NCBI RefSeq assembly: GCF_020080045.1
Contig: NZ_CP083451.1
Location: forward strand, 1,736,001-1,800,000
Reading direction: 5' to 3'
Origin: Comamonas odontotermitis
GTDB taxonomy: Bacteria; Pseudomonadota; Gammaproteobacteria; Burkholderiales; Burkholderiaceae_C
DNA: 64,000 nt
Numbering within the stretch: the stretch's first letter is position 1; each line of letters opens with the position of its first letter. Made by a program: the position numbers and the translations under genes. The notes below the pieces were generated by a model. The model did no database searches. It was not told where the DNA came from and worked only from the letters and a program-made list of their open reading frames with translations. Positions 6,866-15,766 of this stretch are shown in pieces.

Positions 6866-9337
6866 ATGCCTGTTCGTCATTTTGAGCGCGTCCAGCGTCT
6901 GCGCCGCTTGCCAATTCCTCGCCCGTGGGCCAGCTCCTTGCTTGCTTTGGGGGCGGTACTTGGATCGCTCCAGGTATCACCCGCGTCGGCGCAGCAGCCG
7001 GCAGCTGCAGTGCAGACAATGCGTCAGTACGACATACCGGCGGGCCCCTTGAGCCAGGCATTGACGCGCTTTTCGAGCGAATCGGGCATCTACCTGGCAG
7101 GCAATGCCAGCACGGCCGAAGGCAAGATGAGCCCGGGACTCAAAGGCCGCTATGGTGTGGTGGCCGGTCTGGCGGCACTGCTGGCCGATACCGGGCTGGA
7201 AGCCTTTGTGCAAGCTGACGGCAGCTATGGGCTGCGCATCAGACGTGCCCAAACACCGGCTCCGGCACTGGACGGCGCAACACTGCCAACTGTGACAGTC
7301 ACTGCCAGTGCAGAGCGAAACGGTACGACGGAAGGTACGGGCAGCTATACCCAGGAAGGGCCCAGCCGTACAGCCACGGGGTTGGGTCTTTCGTTGCGGG
7401 AGACGCCGCAGTCGGTCACGGTGATGACGCGCCAGCGCATGGACGATTTCAAGCTCGAAACCTTGACCGATGTGATGGAACAGACGCCTGGAATTGCGGT
7501 CTACCGGCAGAACAACGCCACCGATTTTCAAGCGCGCGGCACCAGCGTCAATCTGCAGACCGATGGTATGGCTCAGGTCAGCAGCGGTTGGTACTATCTC
7601 ACCAGCACCTTGTTCTCTCTCGATGACATGGCCGAGATCGACCGCATCGAGGTACTCAAGGGCTCATCCGGTCTGGTGGTGGGCAAGGGCAATTATGGTG
7701 CCACCGTGAACATGGTGCGCAAGCGTCCAACGCGCGAGTTCCAGGCCAATGTGCGCGCCAGTGTCGGCAGCTGGGACACTTATCGCGCGCAGGCCGATAT
7801 CGGCGGACCGCTCAATGAGGCAGGTACACTGCGCGGCCGGCTGGTGGCTTCGGCCATGGATGCGGGAAGCTTTCGTGACCACGAAAAAAGTGCCAGCCGG
7901 ATGCTGTTTGGCGCGCTCGAAGCCGATCTCTCGCCGAGTACGCAGCTCAATCTGGGTCTGACCTACCGCCAGCGCGACGCAAAGGGAATCGGCACCACCC
8001 AGCCGATCCAGCGCTACACCAAGGCAGGCGCGGAGGTGGGCTGGATGCCACGCTCTTTCAACACCGGAGCGCCCTGGGGCGGCTATCGCCAGGACAGCCT
8101 GAACCTTTTTGGCAGCCTGGAGCAAAAGCTTGCCAACGACTGGACTGCCGAGCTCAAGTTCTCGCACCAGCGCGCCACCATGGACGATATGCGTGCGGGC
8201 TATTACTACGATCAGGACCGCGCCAGCTTTGGCCGCTGGCGTGACATGGACAACAATAACTGGACGGTGAATTTCGACATCAAGGGCCCGTTCGAGCTGC
8301 TGGGCCGCTCGCATGAGTTGCTCGCTGGTGCAGGTATCTCCCGTTTCAGCAGCCAGGTGCAGTTGCCGCTCAATTCGCTCAACCTGGTGCCGCTCGAAGA
8401 TCTTGGCATTCACATGGGGCAAGGTGGTACCGTGTTGCCCGAGCCCGATTACAGCACCTTGTACTATGGCGACAACAGTTTCAGCCAGAAGCAGCGCTAC
8501 GCATATGCGGCTGGACGTTTTCGCCTGAGTGACCCTCTGCAACTGATCGCCGGTGCACGTGTTACCCGCTTTGAAGAGCGGGACATCACACCTTATTGGT
8601 GGAATTACGACATGAAGGAAAACGGCGTAGTCACGCCCTACGCAGGCCTGGTTTACGAAATCCATCCCAATGTCTCGCTGTATGGCAGCTATGCCAAGAT
8701 ATTCCAGCCGCAAACTGCCCAGGATGAAAAAGGCAATACTCTCCCGCCGGAAGAAGGCAGCACCTACGAAGTCGGTGCCAAGGCAGAGTTTTTCGACAAG
8801 CGCCTGAATGCCAGCATTGCCCATTTCTGGATGAAGACCAGGAACACGGCTGAAGAAAGCGGTGGCCTCACACCCGGTGGCGATACTGCCTACCGCGCCG
8901 TTTCATCGGCGACGCGCTGGGGCTGGGAGCTGGAGCTGTCGGGACAATTGGCGCGTGGCTGGCAGGCGCAAGGGAGCATGGTGCAGCAAGACAGCTCGCT
9001 TAACAGTGCCAGCAAGTACCCCAAATACCAGTTCAAGCTGGGAACCACCTACCGCTTCGAGGGCGCGATGCGCGGTCTGACCGTGGGGGCCTCCACGCGC
9101 TGGCAGGGGAAGACCGCGGTCAGCAATGCCGCAGCCACGCTGGCGCAGGATGGCTATGCGTTGGTCGATCTGATGGCCCGCTACCAGGTCAACCAGCACC
9201 TGTCGTGGAGCCTGAACGTCAACAACGCGTTCGACAAGCGATACCTCTCGGGCCTGACCAACTTCTCTGCCGCGGGCCTGTTCTACACCTGGGGAGCGCC
9301 GCGCAGCGTGAACGTGGGGATGCGCTATGACTTCTGA
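6866..9337 (+). CDS. TonB-dependent siderophore receptor with STN signalling domain (FecA/FpvA type)
   Basis: 823 residues from the ATG preceded by CGGAG at a 5-nt spacing; the reading frame extends further upstream but without conserved sequence. After a signal peptide (ending near PASAQQ) comes an STN domain (about residues 52-125, MRQYDIPAGPLSQALTRFS...). A TonB box-like LPTVTVTA, a plug (RETPQSVTVMTRQRMDD, IEVLKGSSGLVVGKGNYGATVNMVRKRP) and a 22-strand barrel ending in Phe (GMRYDF) follow. The STN domain and the fecIR neighbours indicate a receptor that induces its own synthesis. The ligand cannot be read from sequence; FpvA/FoxA-like hydroxamate or pyoverdine-type siderophores are the closest pattern. 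Confidence 0.93.
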   Translation: MPVRHFERVQRLRRLPIPRPWASSLLALGAVLGSLQVSPASAQQPAAAVQTMRQYDIPAGPLSQALTRFSSESGIYLAGNASTAEGKMSPGLKGRYGVVAGLAALLADTGLEAFVQADGSYGLRIRRAQTPAPALDGATLPTVTVTASAERNGTTEGTGSYTQEGPSRTATGLGLSLRETPQSVTVMTRQRMDDFKLETLTDVMEQTPGIAVYRQNNATDFQARGTSVNLQTDGMAQVSSGWYYLTSTLFSLDDMAEIDRIEVLKGSSGLVVGKGNYGATVNMVRKRPTREFQANVRASVGSWDTYRAQADIGGPLNEAGTLRGRLVASAMDAGSFRDHEKSASRMLFGALEADLSPSTQLNLGLTYRQRDAKGIGTTQPIQRYTKAGAEVGWMPRSFNTGAPWGGYRQDSLNLFGSLEQKLANDWTAELKFSHQRATMDDMRAGYYYDQDRASFGRWRDMDNNNWTVNFDIKGPFELLGRSHELLAGAGISRFSSQVQLPLNSLNLVPLEDLGIHMGQGGTVLPEPDYSTLYYGDNSFSQKQRYAYAAGRFRLSDPLQLIAGARVTRFEERDITPYWWNYDMKENGVVTPYAGLVYEIHPNVSLYGSYAKIFQPQTAQDEKGNTLPPEEGSTYEVGAKAEFFDKRLNASIAHFWMKTRNTAEESGGLTPGGDTAYRAVSSATRWGWELELSGQLARGWQAQGSMVQQDSSLNSASKYPKYQFKLGTTYRFEGAMRGLTVGASTRWQGKTAVSNAAATLAQDGYALVDLMARYQVNQHLSWSLNVNNAFDKRYLSGLTNFSAAGLFYTWGAPRSVNVGMRYDF

Positions 9338-9403
9338 GACCTTGGCCATGGCTACCAGCAAGCGTAGGCTGCCTCATCGCCCGCAGATTGAAAGCAGGCG
9401 GTC

Positions 9404-11005
9404 ATGAAGGAGGGCTTTCGCCAAAGCATGGCCTGGCTGCACACCTGGGCGGGCCTGGTGGTGGGCTGGGTGCTATTTTTCGTATTCGCGACGGGAACCG
9501 CGGGATATTTCCAGCACGACATCACACGCTGGATGCAGCCCGAGCGCCCACAACAGCAACGCGTGCCGATACCGGAGGCCAGGCTTGAGCCGGTGCTGGG
9601 CGTGGCGCTGGCGAGGCTTGAGCAGCTGGCTCCGGCGGCTGCCAGTTGGCGCATCACGCTGCCACACGAATCGCTCTCGCCGCGAGGCTGGCAGGGGCTC
9701 TCGATTCGCTGGGAGGAGATGCCGCGCGAGGGGCACCGGCGCGGCGCCAGTGGTTCCGAAGTGCTCGATCCCACCAATGGCGCCCTGTTGCCGTCTGAGC
9801 CGCAGCCGCGTGCAACGGCAGGAGGCTTGGGCCTGTACCGCATGCACTATATGCTGCATTACGTGCCCTATGACTGGGCGATCCGCATTGTGGGCGTCTG
9901 CACGATGCTGATGCTCATCGCCATCATCAGCGGGGTCATTGCACACAAACGCATCTTCCAGGAATTCTTCACCTTCCGCCCTGGCAAAGGCCAGCGCAGT
10001 TGGCTGGATGCGCACAATGCTGTCAGCGTGATGGCATTGCCGTTCTTTTTGATGATCACCTACAGCGGGTTGGTCTTCTTTCTGTTCACCTATATGCCAG
10101 CTGGGCGCGATGTGCAGTACGGCAACGATTCCGAAGCGAACCAGACGTTCTATGACGAACTGCTTGATCGCCGGGCTCATTCATCCATCAAGCTCCCCCA
10201 GGCTGATGTGGCAGCTATGGTGCGACAGGCGCAGGGTGTTTGGGGCGAGGCACAGGTGGCATCAATAGTCATTGAGCGCCACGAAGCAGAACCAGCAGAG
10301 GTGATATTGACTCGAGCTAATGGAGGCAAGCTTGATTTCTGGAGCCCGGAGCAGATGCGCTTCAAGGCAGTTGACGGTGAGCAACTCTCCGAAGAAGCGC
10401 CCCCTGGCGGCAGCGCACGCTTGACGCAAAGCGTGGTAATGAACCTGCATGAAGGCCTGTTTGCCGATATCTGGGGACGGTGGTTGTACTTTTTTTCAGG
10501 CTTGCTGGGCTGCGCGATGATCGGCACCGGGCTGGTGTTGTGGACCGTCAAGCGGCGCAGATACCACCTGGGTAGCGGCCGAGAAAAGCCGGGGCTGCGT
10601 CTGGTGGAAGCACTCAACGTAGCCACCATTGCTGGCTTGCCATTGGCGATGGCCGCATATTTCTGGGCCAACCGTCTTTTGCCGCTGGAAATGGCCGATC
10701 GCGCGGCCTGGGAGTTCCACAGTCTTTTCGCCGTGTGGCTGGGCAGCCTGTTCTATGCGTTGGCCCGGCCTCTGGCACGGGCCTGGGTGGAGTTGCTGTG
10801 GGGCGCGTGCCTGGCCTTTGCCGCAGTGCCGCTGCTCAACTTTCTCACCACGGATCGTCACCTGGGCCGCAGTCTGGCCACGGGCGACTGGGTGTTTGCC
10901 GGATTCGATCTGACCCAGCTGGCGCTGGCTGCCGTGTTCGCAGTGATGGCTCTGAAGGTGCAGCGCAGGCTGCTGGTCGCCAGCCACATGGAGCGAAGTG
11001 TATGA
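9404..11005 (+). CDS. PepSY-associated transmembrane protein, possible ferrisiderophore reductase
   Basis: 533 residues. N-terminal MAWLHTWAGLVVGWVLFFVFATG is the usual first helix of PepSY_TM proteins. Further helices lie near IRIVGVCTMLMLIAIISGVIAHK, VMALPFFLMITYSGLVFFLF, LYFFSGLLGCAMIGTGLVLWTVKRR and several C-terminal segments. Conserved His residues (HTW, HNAV, NLHEG) are compatible with haem or metal coordination. Related proteins such as FegB/FsrB-type have been linked to reductive iron release from siderophores at the inner membrane. The gene lies 66 bp after the receptor, and its stop overlaps the next ATG (ATGA). The reductase role is inferred from family and context. Confidence 0.85.
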   Translation: MKEGFRQSMAWLHTWAGLVVGWVLFFVFATGTAGYFQHDITRWMQPERPQQQRVPIPEARLEPVLGVALARLEQLAPAAASWRITLPHESLSPRGWQGLSIRWEEMPREGHRRGASGSEVLDPTNGALLPSEPQPRATAGGLGLYRMHYMLHYVPYDWAIRIVGVCTMLMLIAIISGVIAHKRIFQEFFTFRPGKGQRSWLDAHNAVSVMALPFFLMITYSGLVFFLFTYMPAGRDVQYGNDSEANQTFYDELLDRRAHSSIKLPQADVAAMVRQAQGVWGEAQVASIVIERHEAEPAEVILTRANGGKLDFWSPEQMRFKAVDGEQLSEEAPPGGSARLTQSVVMNLHEGLFADIWGRWLYFFSGLLGCAMIGTGLVLWTVKRRRYHLGSGREKPGLRLVEALNVATIAGLPLAMAAYFWANRLLPLEMADRAAWEFHSLFAVWLGSLFYALARPLARAWVELLWGACLAFAAVPLLNFLTTDRHLGRSLATGDWVFAGFDLTQLALAAVFAVMALKVQRRLLVASHMERSV

Positions 11006-11304
11006 AACAGTCTTCAGGTTTCGCGCACTCCTACCGCTGGGCAGTGCTGTCGCGGATTGCTGCGGCAACCATCGGTGGGTATGCACTCGCGTCGGCCGCC
11101 ACCGTATTGCTGGCGCTGATCTGGCCCGCCAGCAGATCGCAGGCCTTGCTCTGGGCCAGCATGCTCAGCTTTGCTGTCTATGCGGCCGCCGTGATCTGGG
11201 TGTTTTGCACACGAAGCGCCTGGCGCGCCTGGGCAGGCATGGTGCTTGGCTCTGCGCTGTTGATCGCCTTGGCTTGGGCATTGTCATTGGGAGGGGCTGG
11301 ATGA
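11002..11304 (+). CDS. DUF3649-like small membrane protein
   Basis: 100 residues with three hydrophobic helices (about 14-36, 44-65, 72-95). The layout RWAVLSRIAAATIGGYALASAATVLLAL...RSQALLWASMLSFAVYAAAVIWVF is that of the DUF3649 (iron-transporter-like) family, found beside PepSY and DUF3325 genes in receptor operons. It starts inside the PepSY stop (ATGA) and ends inside the next start (ATGA), so coupled translation is likely. No biochemical function is established that I can name. Confidence 0.75.
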   Translation: MKQSSGFAHSYRWAVLSRIAAATIGGYALASAATVLLALIWPASRSQALLWASMLSFAVYAAAVIWVFCTRSAWRAWAGMVLGSALLIALAWALSLGGAG

Positions 11305-12149
11305 TGGGTTCCGTCTTCACTTCCGGGCATCTGCTCATGGCGGGATTGACGTTGCCAGGCATGCTGGCATTGGCGGCTGCGACCGACCGCCATGCTGAAC
11401 ATCTGCTGGGCCGTTTCTACAGCACCCGATCCCGCCTTTTGGCCCGTGCCGTTGGTTGGTTGCTTTTATGCATCGCTTTGGCGACCTCAGTTGCCGTGCA
11501 GGGAATGGGCATCGGCTTCACCTGGTGGCTCACCTGGCTGGGTGCGGCAGCGCTCGCTTGGGTCTTCACGTTTGCGCACTGGGCGCGGCAGCCACCGACG
11601 CGAGACAGGCCCGTGCGAGCGGCCCCAAGGGTTTCAGTCGATGTTGCGTCGTCTGGGATGGTCGGGCAGAGAGCAGTTGCTGCCGGTCTGCTGGTGGCGA
11701 CAGCGCTTGTGTTCGGCATTGGCTTGGTTCAAGTGCAGACTCCGCCGCTCGAGCGCAACGATGCCTTGCACGGAACGATTGGGCCGTGGAGCTTCATTTT
11801 TGCCGAAGCGGATCGACAACCTCCGGAGCGGGTTGCCATGGATATTCCGATGAAGGAGTTTCGTCTGCGCTTTTGCGACGACTGTGATCCGCAGATACGG
11901 CAGGCCACGCTCAAGGTCAACCGGCCACGTAATGCGCGCGCCACAGGGATGGGCTTCATGGGGCAGCACTGGGAGCGCCGTACCGAAATTTCGCTGCCAA
12001 ACACACTGAATGCACAAAGTGAACTGTGGCTGACAGTGACCGGCAAGGACGGCAGTGTGTACCAGACGTTCTGGCGCATGGATCAGGTATCGCCTGCCAC
12101 CGTGGCTTGGTTTGAGCAACAAAGGAGGCCATATGGCTCGGTCCAATGA
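11301..12149 (+). CDS. DUF3325-like membrane protein with an added soluble C-terminal domain
   Basis: 282 residues. The first 100 form the DUF3325-type four-helix unit (LLMAGLTLPGMLALAAATDRH; RLLARAVGWLLLCIALATSVAVQ; WWLTWLGAAALAWVFTFAHWA). After a linker a further helix (AAGLLVATALVFGIGLVQV) leads to about 130 residues with FIFAEADRQPPERVAMDIPMKEFRLRFCDDCDPQIRQATLK in it and a Trp-rich end. It has a CxxC motif (CDDC). Plain DUF3325 proteins are about 100 residues, so the C-terminal part is an extension or fusion, probably periplasmic. It overlaps both neighbours, and the CxxC could bind metal or be redox active. Role unknown. Confidence 0.7.
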   Translation: MMGSVFTSGHLLMAGLTLPGMLALAAATDRHAEHLLGRFYSTRSRLLARAVGWLLLCIALATSVAVQGMGIGFTWWLTWLGAAALAWVFTFAHWARQPPTRDRPVRAAPRVSVDVASSGMVGQRAVAAGLLVATALVFGIGLVQVQTPPLERNDALHGTIGPWSFIFAEADRQPPERVAMDIPMKEFRLRFCDDCDPQIRQATLKVNRPRNARATGMGFMGQHWERRTEISLPNTLNAQSELWLTVTGKDGSVYQTFWRMDQVSPATVAWFEQQRRPYGSVQ

Positions 12150-12501
12150 ACAATGCTTTGGGCGCTGCCTGGGCGTTGTGACGCTGATGATGCTGGCTGC
12201 TGGCCATGCCAGCGCCCATGAACCGGTAGCTATGTGCGTGTTGCTCGATGCCCGCACCATCCGCTGTCGCGGAACCAGCAATGACGGGGATGAATTGCGA
12301 GGCGCGCGCATGGAGGTGACTGCGCATGACGGTTCAGCGCTGCTGGACGGCTGGCTGGATGCGCAATCGACATTTACCTTTGCCAAGCCTCGCCAGCCCT
12401 TTTATGTCTTGTTGGATACCGGGCCAGGACTGCAGGCTATCGTAGAGCAAGAGGAAATCAAACCGGTGCCGGCTCGCAAGGCGCGTTGGATGCAACGCTG
12501 A
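12133..12501 (+). CDS. Small secreted protein of the PepSY cassette, unknown function
   Basis: 122 residues. The start is set by an AAAGGAGG ribosome-binding site 5-6 nt before ATG, overlapping the previous gene by 17 nt. A signal peptide (LGVVTLMMLAAGHASA) precedes a mature part with two Cys (MCVLLDARTIRCRG, five residues between them hydrophobic/Arg) and a beta-rich pattern. The text VLLDARTIRCRGTSNDGDELRGARMEV looks like a small periplasmic binding or chaperone-like domain, but I do not recognise a family. It is last in the operon, so it probably acts with the membrane proteins in iron handling. Confidence 0.75.
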   Translation: MARSNEQCFGRCLGVVTLMMLAAGHASAHEPVAMCVLLDARTIRCRGTSNDGDELRGARMEVTAHDGSALLDGWLDAQSTFTFAKPRQPFYVLLDTGPGLQAIVEQEEIKPVPARKARWMQR

Positions 12502-12654
12502 GGCAGCAGTTCTGGCATCCTTGCCGGTACGAGAAATCCACAGGCGCAATTGCGGTGGGTGCTCCACGGCAGCCATGCCAGTCTCGGGGGGAGCATCTCC
12601 GTTTTCAGGCGCTGGACGAGGCTTTTGAAGGCCGCGTTGTCCAGCGAGAATGGT

Positions 12655-12675
12655 ATCCGTGACGGTTTCACGGAT
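12655..12675. terminator. Hairpin between convergent iron and hut operons
   Basis: ATCCGTGA and TCACGGAT form a perfect 8-bp stem with a CGGTT loop in the 183-bp gap between two converging operons. There is no clear U-tract on either strand, so termination activity is a guess from position. Confidence 0.35.
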
Positions 12676-12684
12676 TTCCGTGTG

Positions 12685-13827
12685 TCATGCCGTCATCGTG
12701 GCTTGCAAGGCATGAATGAAGCGTGCATTGTCGTTTTCGGTACCTATGGATACGCGCAGGAAATGCTCGAACCCCGGCTCCTTCCAGGGCTTGATGATCA
12801 CGCCCCGGCGAAGCAACGCCTCCGCCACGGGGCTGCTGGGACGGCCGATGTCGAGAAACAGGAAATTGGCGACCGAAGGCGCAATGCGCAGGCCATGCAA
12901 CGGGCCTGCGGGCATGGCCAGGGCCAGCAGCTCTTGGCGCAATGCCTCGCGCAGTGCCACTGTGTTCGCTACGCAGCTGCGCATGTGAGCGGGGTCGCTC
13001 CAGGCTGCCAGCGCAGCGCGTTGAGCCACCATGTTCACGTTAAAGGGCGAGCGTACCTTGTTCAGCAGGTTCACGAAGTCGGCGCTGTCGGCCATGCCAT
13101 AACCCACCCGCAGGCCCGCCAGTCCCCAGGCTTTGGAGAATGTGCGCAGCACGATCCAAGGCCCCTTGCGTGCGGCCAGCAAGGCCAATACCTCGGGGTA
13201 GTTCTCGTCATGCAAGGCATATTCGTAATAAGCCTCGTCCACCACCAGCACGGTACTGGTGGGCGTTGCTTCCAGCACGCGAGCAAATTGCGCCGCATCC
13301 ATCATGCAGCCCACGGGGTTGGATGGATTGGGCAGGAAAGCGATCTTGGGTGCCATGGCCATGGCTGTGCACCAGGCATCAATGTCGAAGCCCAGCTCTG
13401 CGGTCAGATCAAGCAACTTTACCTGTGCCCCCATCATGCGCGGGTAGATCTCGTGCAGGCCGAACACGGGACGCTGTGTCACCACCAGGTCGCCGGGCGA
13501 GAGAAACACCTCGCAAAGGATCCTGATCAGGTCTTCAGAACCGTTGCCGAACACAAGGCGGTCTGCGGCTATGCCGCTGCGCTCGGCAATTGCCTGGCGC
13601 AGTACCGTGCACTGGGCATCTGGATAGTTGCCAACATCATCGGCCAGGCTTGTCAGAGCCTGACGCACGGCGGAGCTGGCACCGTACGGGTTTTCATTGC
13701 TGGCCAGGCGTGTGATGTCGGCAACGCCAAAGCGTGCCCGCACGGCCTCGTTGGACAGGCCTGCATTGTAGGCGGGCAGGGGAAGCGCTTCAGGGCGAGC
13801 CAACGAGGCGATCAGGGAGTCAGTCAT
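12685..13827 (-). CDS. hisC: Histidinol-phosphate aminotransferase-like PLP enzyme in the hut operon
   Basis: 380 residues, fold-type I aminotransferase of the HisC group. Conserved pieces are LASNENPYG (substrate loop), GNGSEDLIRI, the PLP-binding VDEAYYEY and the Schiff-base lysine in RTFSKAWGLAGLRVGY. A Shine-Dalgarno AAAGGTG precedes the ATG. It is 24 nt downstream of hutI on the same strand and ends the operon. HisC makes histidinol phosphate in biosynthesis, but a second copy inside a catabolic operon is odd. It may transaminate histidine or imidazolylpyruvate, or provide scavenging capacity. The family is clear; the substrate is inferred. Confidence 0.88.
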   Translation of the reverse strand: MTDSLIASLARPEALPLPAYNAGLSNEAVRARFGVADITRLASNENPYGASSAVRQALTSLADDVGNYPDAQCTVLRQAIAERSGIAADRLVFGNGSEDLIRILCEVFLSPGDLVVTQRPVFGLHEIYPRMMGAQVKLLDLTAELGFDIDAWCTAMAMAPKIAFLPNPSNPVGCMMDAAQFARVLEATPTSTVLVVDEAYYEYALHDENYPEVLALLAARKGPWIVLRTFSKAWGLAGLRVGYGMADSADFVNLLNKVRSPFNVNMVAQRAALAAWSDPAHMRSCVANTVALREALRQELLALAMPAGPLHGLRIAPSVANFLFLDIGRPSSPVAEALLRRGVIIKPWKEPGFEHFLRVSIGTENDNARFIHALQATMTA

Positions 13828-13851
13828 GGGTCGAACACCTTTCGTAGAACA

Positions 13852-15111
13852 TCATGCGGATTTGTTGGCCTGGGCGATCAATCCCTGGCGCACCACGGTA
13901 CAGTTGGGCTTCTGGCCAAACCAGTAGGCCAGCTCCGCTCCGTGGCGCACGGGCCAGAGCACGAAGTTGGCGGTTCGTCCCGAGGCGATCAGGCCTTGCT
14001 CGTGCTGCAGGCCCAGCGCGCGCGCCGCATGGCAGGTGATGCCGGCCAGCGCCTCGGGCACAGTGAGTCCGAACAATGTGCAGGCCATATTGGCCATCAG
14101 TAGCAGGCTCAGGGCGGGGGAGGTGCCCGGGTTGTGGTCCGTGGAGACGGCCATTGGCACCCCAGCGGCCCGCAGGCCTGTGATGGGGGGGACCTGGGTG
14201 TCGCGCAGCGTGTAGAAGGCGCCGGGCAACAGCACGGCTACGGTGCCCGCCCGGCGCATGGCGGCGATGCCCTTGTCGGACAGGTGTTCGATATGGTCAC
14301 AGGACAGCGCGCCATAGCGCGCGGCGAGGGCGGCACCTTCCATGTTCGACAACTGCTCGGCGTGTAGTTTCACGGGCAGGCCCAGCGCTTGCGCCGCCTT
14401 GAAAACCTGCTCGGTCTTGGCCAGCGAGAAGGCGATGCGCTCGCAGAATACGTCCACGGCATCGATCAGGCCTTCGGAGGCCAGTGCGGGCATGATGTCG
14501 CGGCAGACCAGATCGATATAGTCCTGGCTGCGGCCAGCGTATTCGGGCGGCAGCGCATGGGCACCGAGGAAGGTGGTGCGCACAGTCACGCCGCGCAGCT
14601 CGCCCAGCCGGCGGGCCACACGCAACTGTTTGCGCTCGTGCTCCAGTGACAGGCCGTAGCCCGACTTGATCTCGATGGCTGTCACGCCTTCGGCCAGCAA
14701 CTGGTCCAGGCGCGGCAGGGCTTGGGCGATCAGTTCTTCCTCGCTGGCCTGGCGCGTGGCCTTGACGCTGGAGACGATGCCGCCGCCAGCGCGCGCCACT
14801 TCTTCGTAGGTGGCTCCGGCCAGGCGCATGGCAAACTCGTTGGCGCGTTCACCGCCATAGACCAAATGGGTGTGGCAGTCCACCAGACCTGGCGTGGCAA
14901 GACGGGCACCACCTTTATGCGCGGGCAGGTGCTGATAGGAGGCAGGCACCTGATCTTGCGGTCCCACCCAGACGATGCGGCCCTGTTCAACCACTATGCA
15001 GGCTGGCTGCCCCTCGGCCATTGGCACATCGGGGGTGAACAGCTCGGATGCCAGTCGCACATCCAGCCAGCGTCCGTCAGCGGAAATGGGGGGCATTGCG
15101 GGTAGGGTCAT
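13852..15111 (-). CDS. hutI: Imidazolonepropionase
   Basis: 419 residues, the usual size. It hydrolyses 4-imidazolone-5-propionate to N-formimino-L-glutamate, the third step of histidine degradation, in the cytoplasm. It is an amidohydrolase with the metal-binding HxH at His80 and His82 ([13 protein letters not shown]), KLHAEQLSN with another metal His, a CDHIEHL segment, and the late Asp in [10 protein letters not shown]. It lies 51 nt after hutD and 24 nt before the aminotransferase gene, in the hut operon. Start chosen at the ATG whose product begins MTLPAMPP. Confidence 0.97.
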   Translation of the reverse strand: MTLPAMPPISADGRWLDVRLASELFTPDVPMAEGQPACIVVEQGRIVWVGPQDQVPASYQHLPAHKGGARLATPGLVDCHTHLVYGGERANEFAMRLAGATYEEVARAGGGIVSSVKATRQASEEELIAQALPRLDQLLAEGVTAIEIKSGYGLSLEHERKQLRVARRLGELRGVTVRTTFLGAHALPPEYAGRSQDYIDLVCRDIMPALASEGLIDAVDVFCERIAFSLAKTEQVFKAAQALGLPVKLHAEQLSNMEGAALAARYGALSCDHIEHLSDKGIAAMRRAGTVAVLLPGAFYTLRDTQVPPITGLRAAGVPMAVSTDHNPGTSPALSLLLMANMACTLFGLTVPEALAGITCHAARALGLQHEQGLIASGRTANFVLWPVRHGAELAYWFGQKPNCTVVRQGLIAQANKSA

Positions 15112-15162
15112 GGCATGGGGTCCTTTGAAAATTCTGATTGGATAGGGATCAATGGGCCAGGC

Positions 15163-15753
15163 TCATCGTGCGGCCTGCGTCAAACTGACCAGTACCAGAC
15201 GGCTGTCTGCATCGTGCGGCAACAAAGGCGCGGTGTTTCGGGTCTGCTCGTCGCCCATGTCCCTCCACAGAAGGCCTTGCCCGGTGTGCAACAGGGCATC
15301 GCCATGAAGAAAGCTGCCCTGCAGCACCATGCACAGACCTGCGGTGCTGTGTCCGGGCTGAACCTCAGTGCCTTGGATCAGTACTTCGGCCGACCACTGG
15401 CCACGCCGTGTCATGACGTTGAAATCGGTACACGAGCCTCCCAGCATGCTGCATTCCAGTGCCGCGTCACCTGAAAAGGCATATGGCTGCCATTGCTGCT
15501 GCAATGTGTGATGGATGCCTGCTGCTGCACCGATCAGCTGCACCCCGTCGCCATCCAGCAGCATGATCTGACGGTCTATGCCGGGAAATGCCGAGAATGG
15601 ACCGGCCTGGGCAACTGTGGCGATGCTCACTCGCCAGCCGAAACTATCCATGTCTGCGCCTTGCGGCCAGCACGCAATCTCACGCGTGCTGCCGCCTCCG
15701 TTTTTCCACGGACGGGGTGTGATTTCGTTCAGATCGAAGCGATGCATGGGCAT
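15163..15753 (-). CDS. hutD: HutD family protein
   Basis: 196 residues. The start at 15753 is supported by GAGGAG 5 nt upstream; upstream in-frame sequence overlaps hutG and is not conserved. HutD is a cupin-like protein of hut operons. Conserved features are the N-terminal PRPWKNGGGSTREIACWP, the segment WRVSIATVAQAGPFSAFPGIDRQIMLLDG, and DFNVMTRRGQW. Family knowledge: in Pseudomonas HutD is thought to bind hut intermediates such as formiminoglutamate and limit operon expression, rather than being an enzyme. It is 13 nt after hutG. Confidence 0.93.
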   Translation of the reverse strand: MPMHRFDLNEITPRPWKNGGGSTREIACWPQGADMDSFGWRVSIATVAQAGPFSAFPGIDRQIMLLDGDGVQLIGAAAGIHHTLQQQWQPYAFSGDAALECSMLGGSCTDFNVMTRRGQWSAEVLIQGTEVQPGHSTAGLCMVLQGSFLHGDALLHTGQGLLWRDMGDEQTRNTAPLLPHDADSRLVLVSLTQAAR

Positions 15754-15766
15754 GGGGCTCCTCGGG

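Noticed and set aside
12550..14103. Plus-strand open frame of 517 codons across hisC and hutI
   Set aside because: It is antisense to two clear enzymes, and its sequence has no family resemblance.
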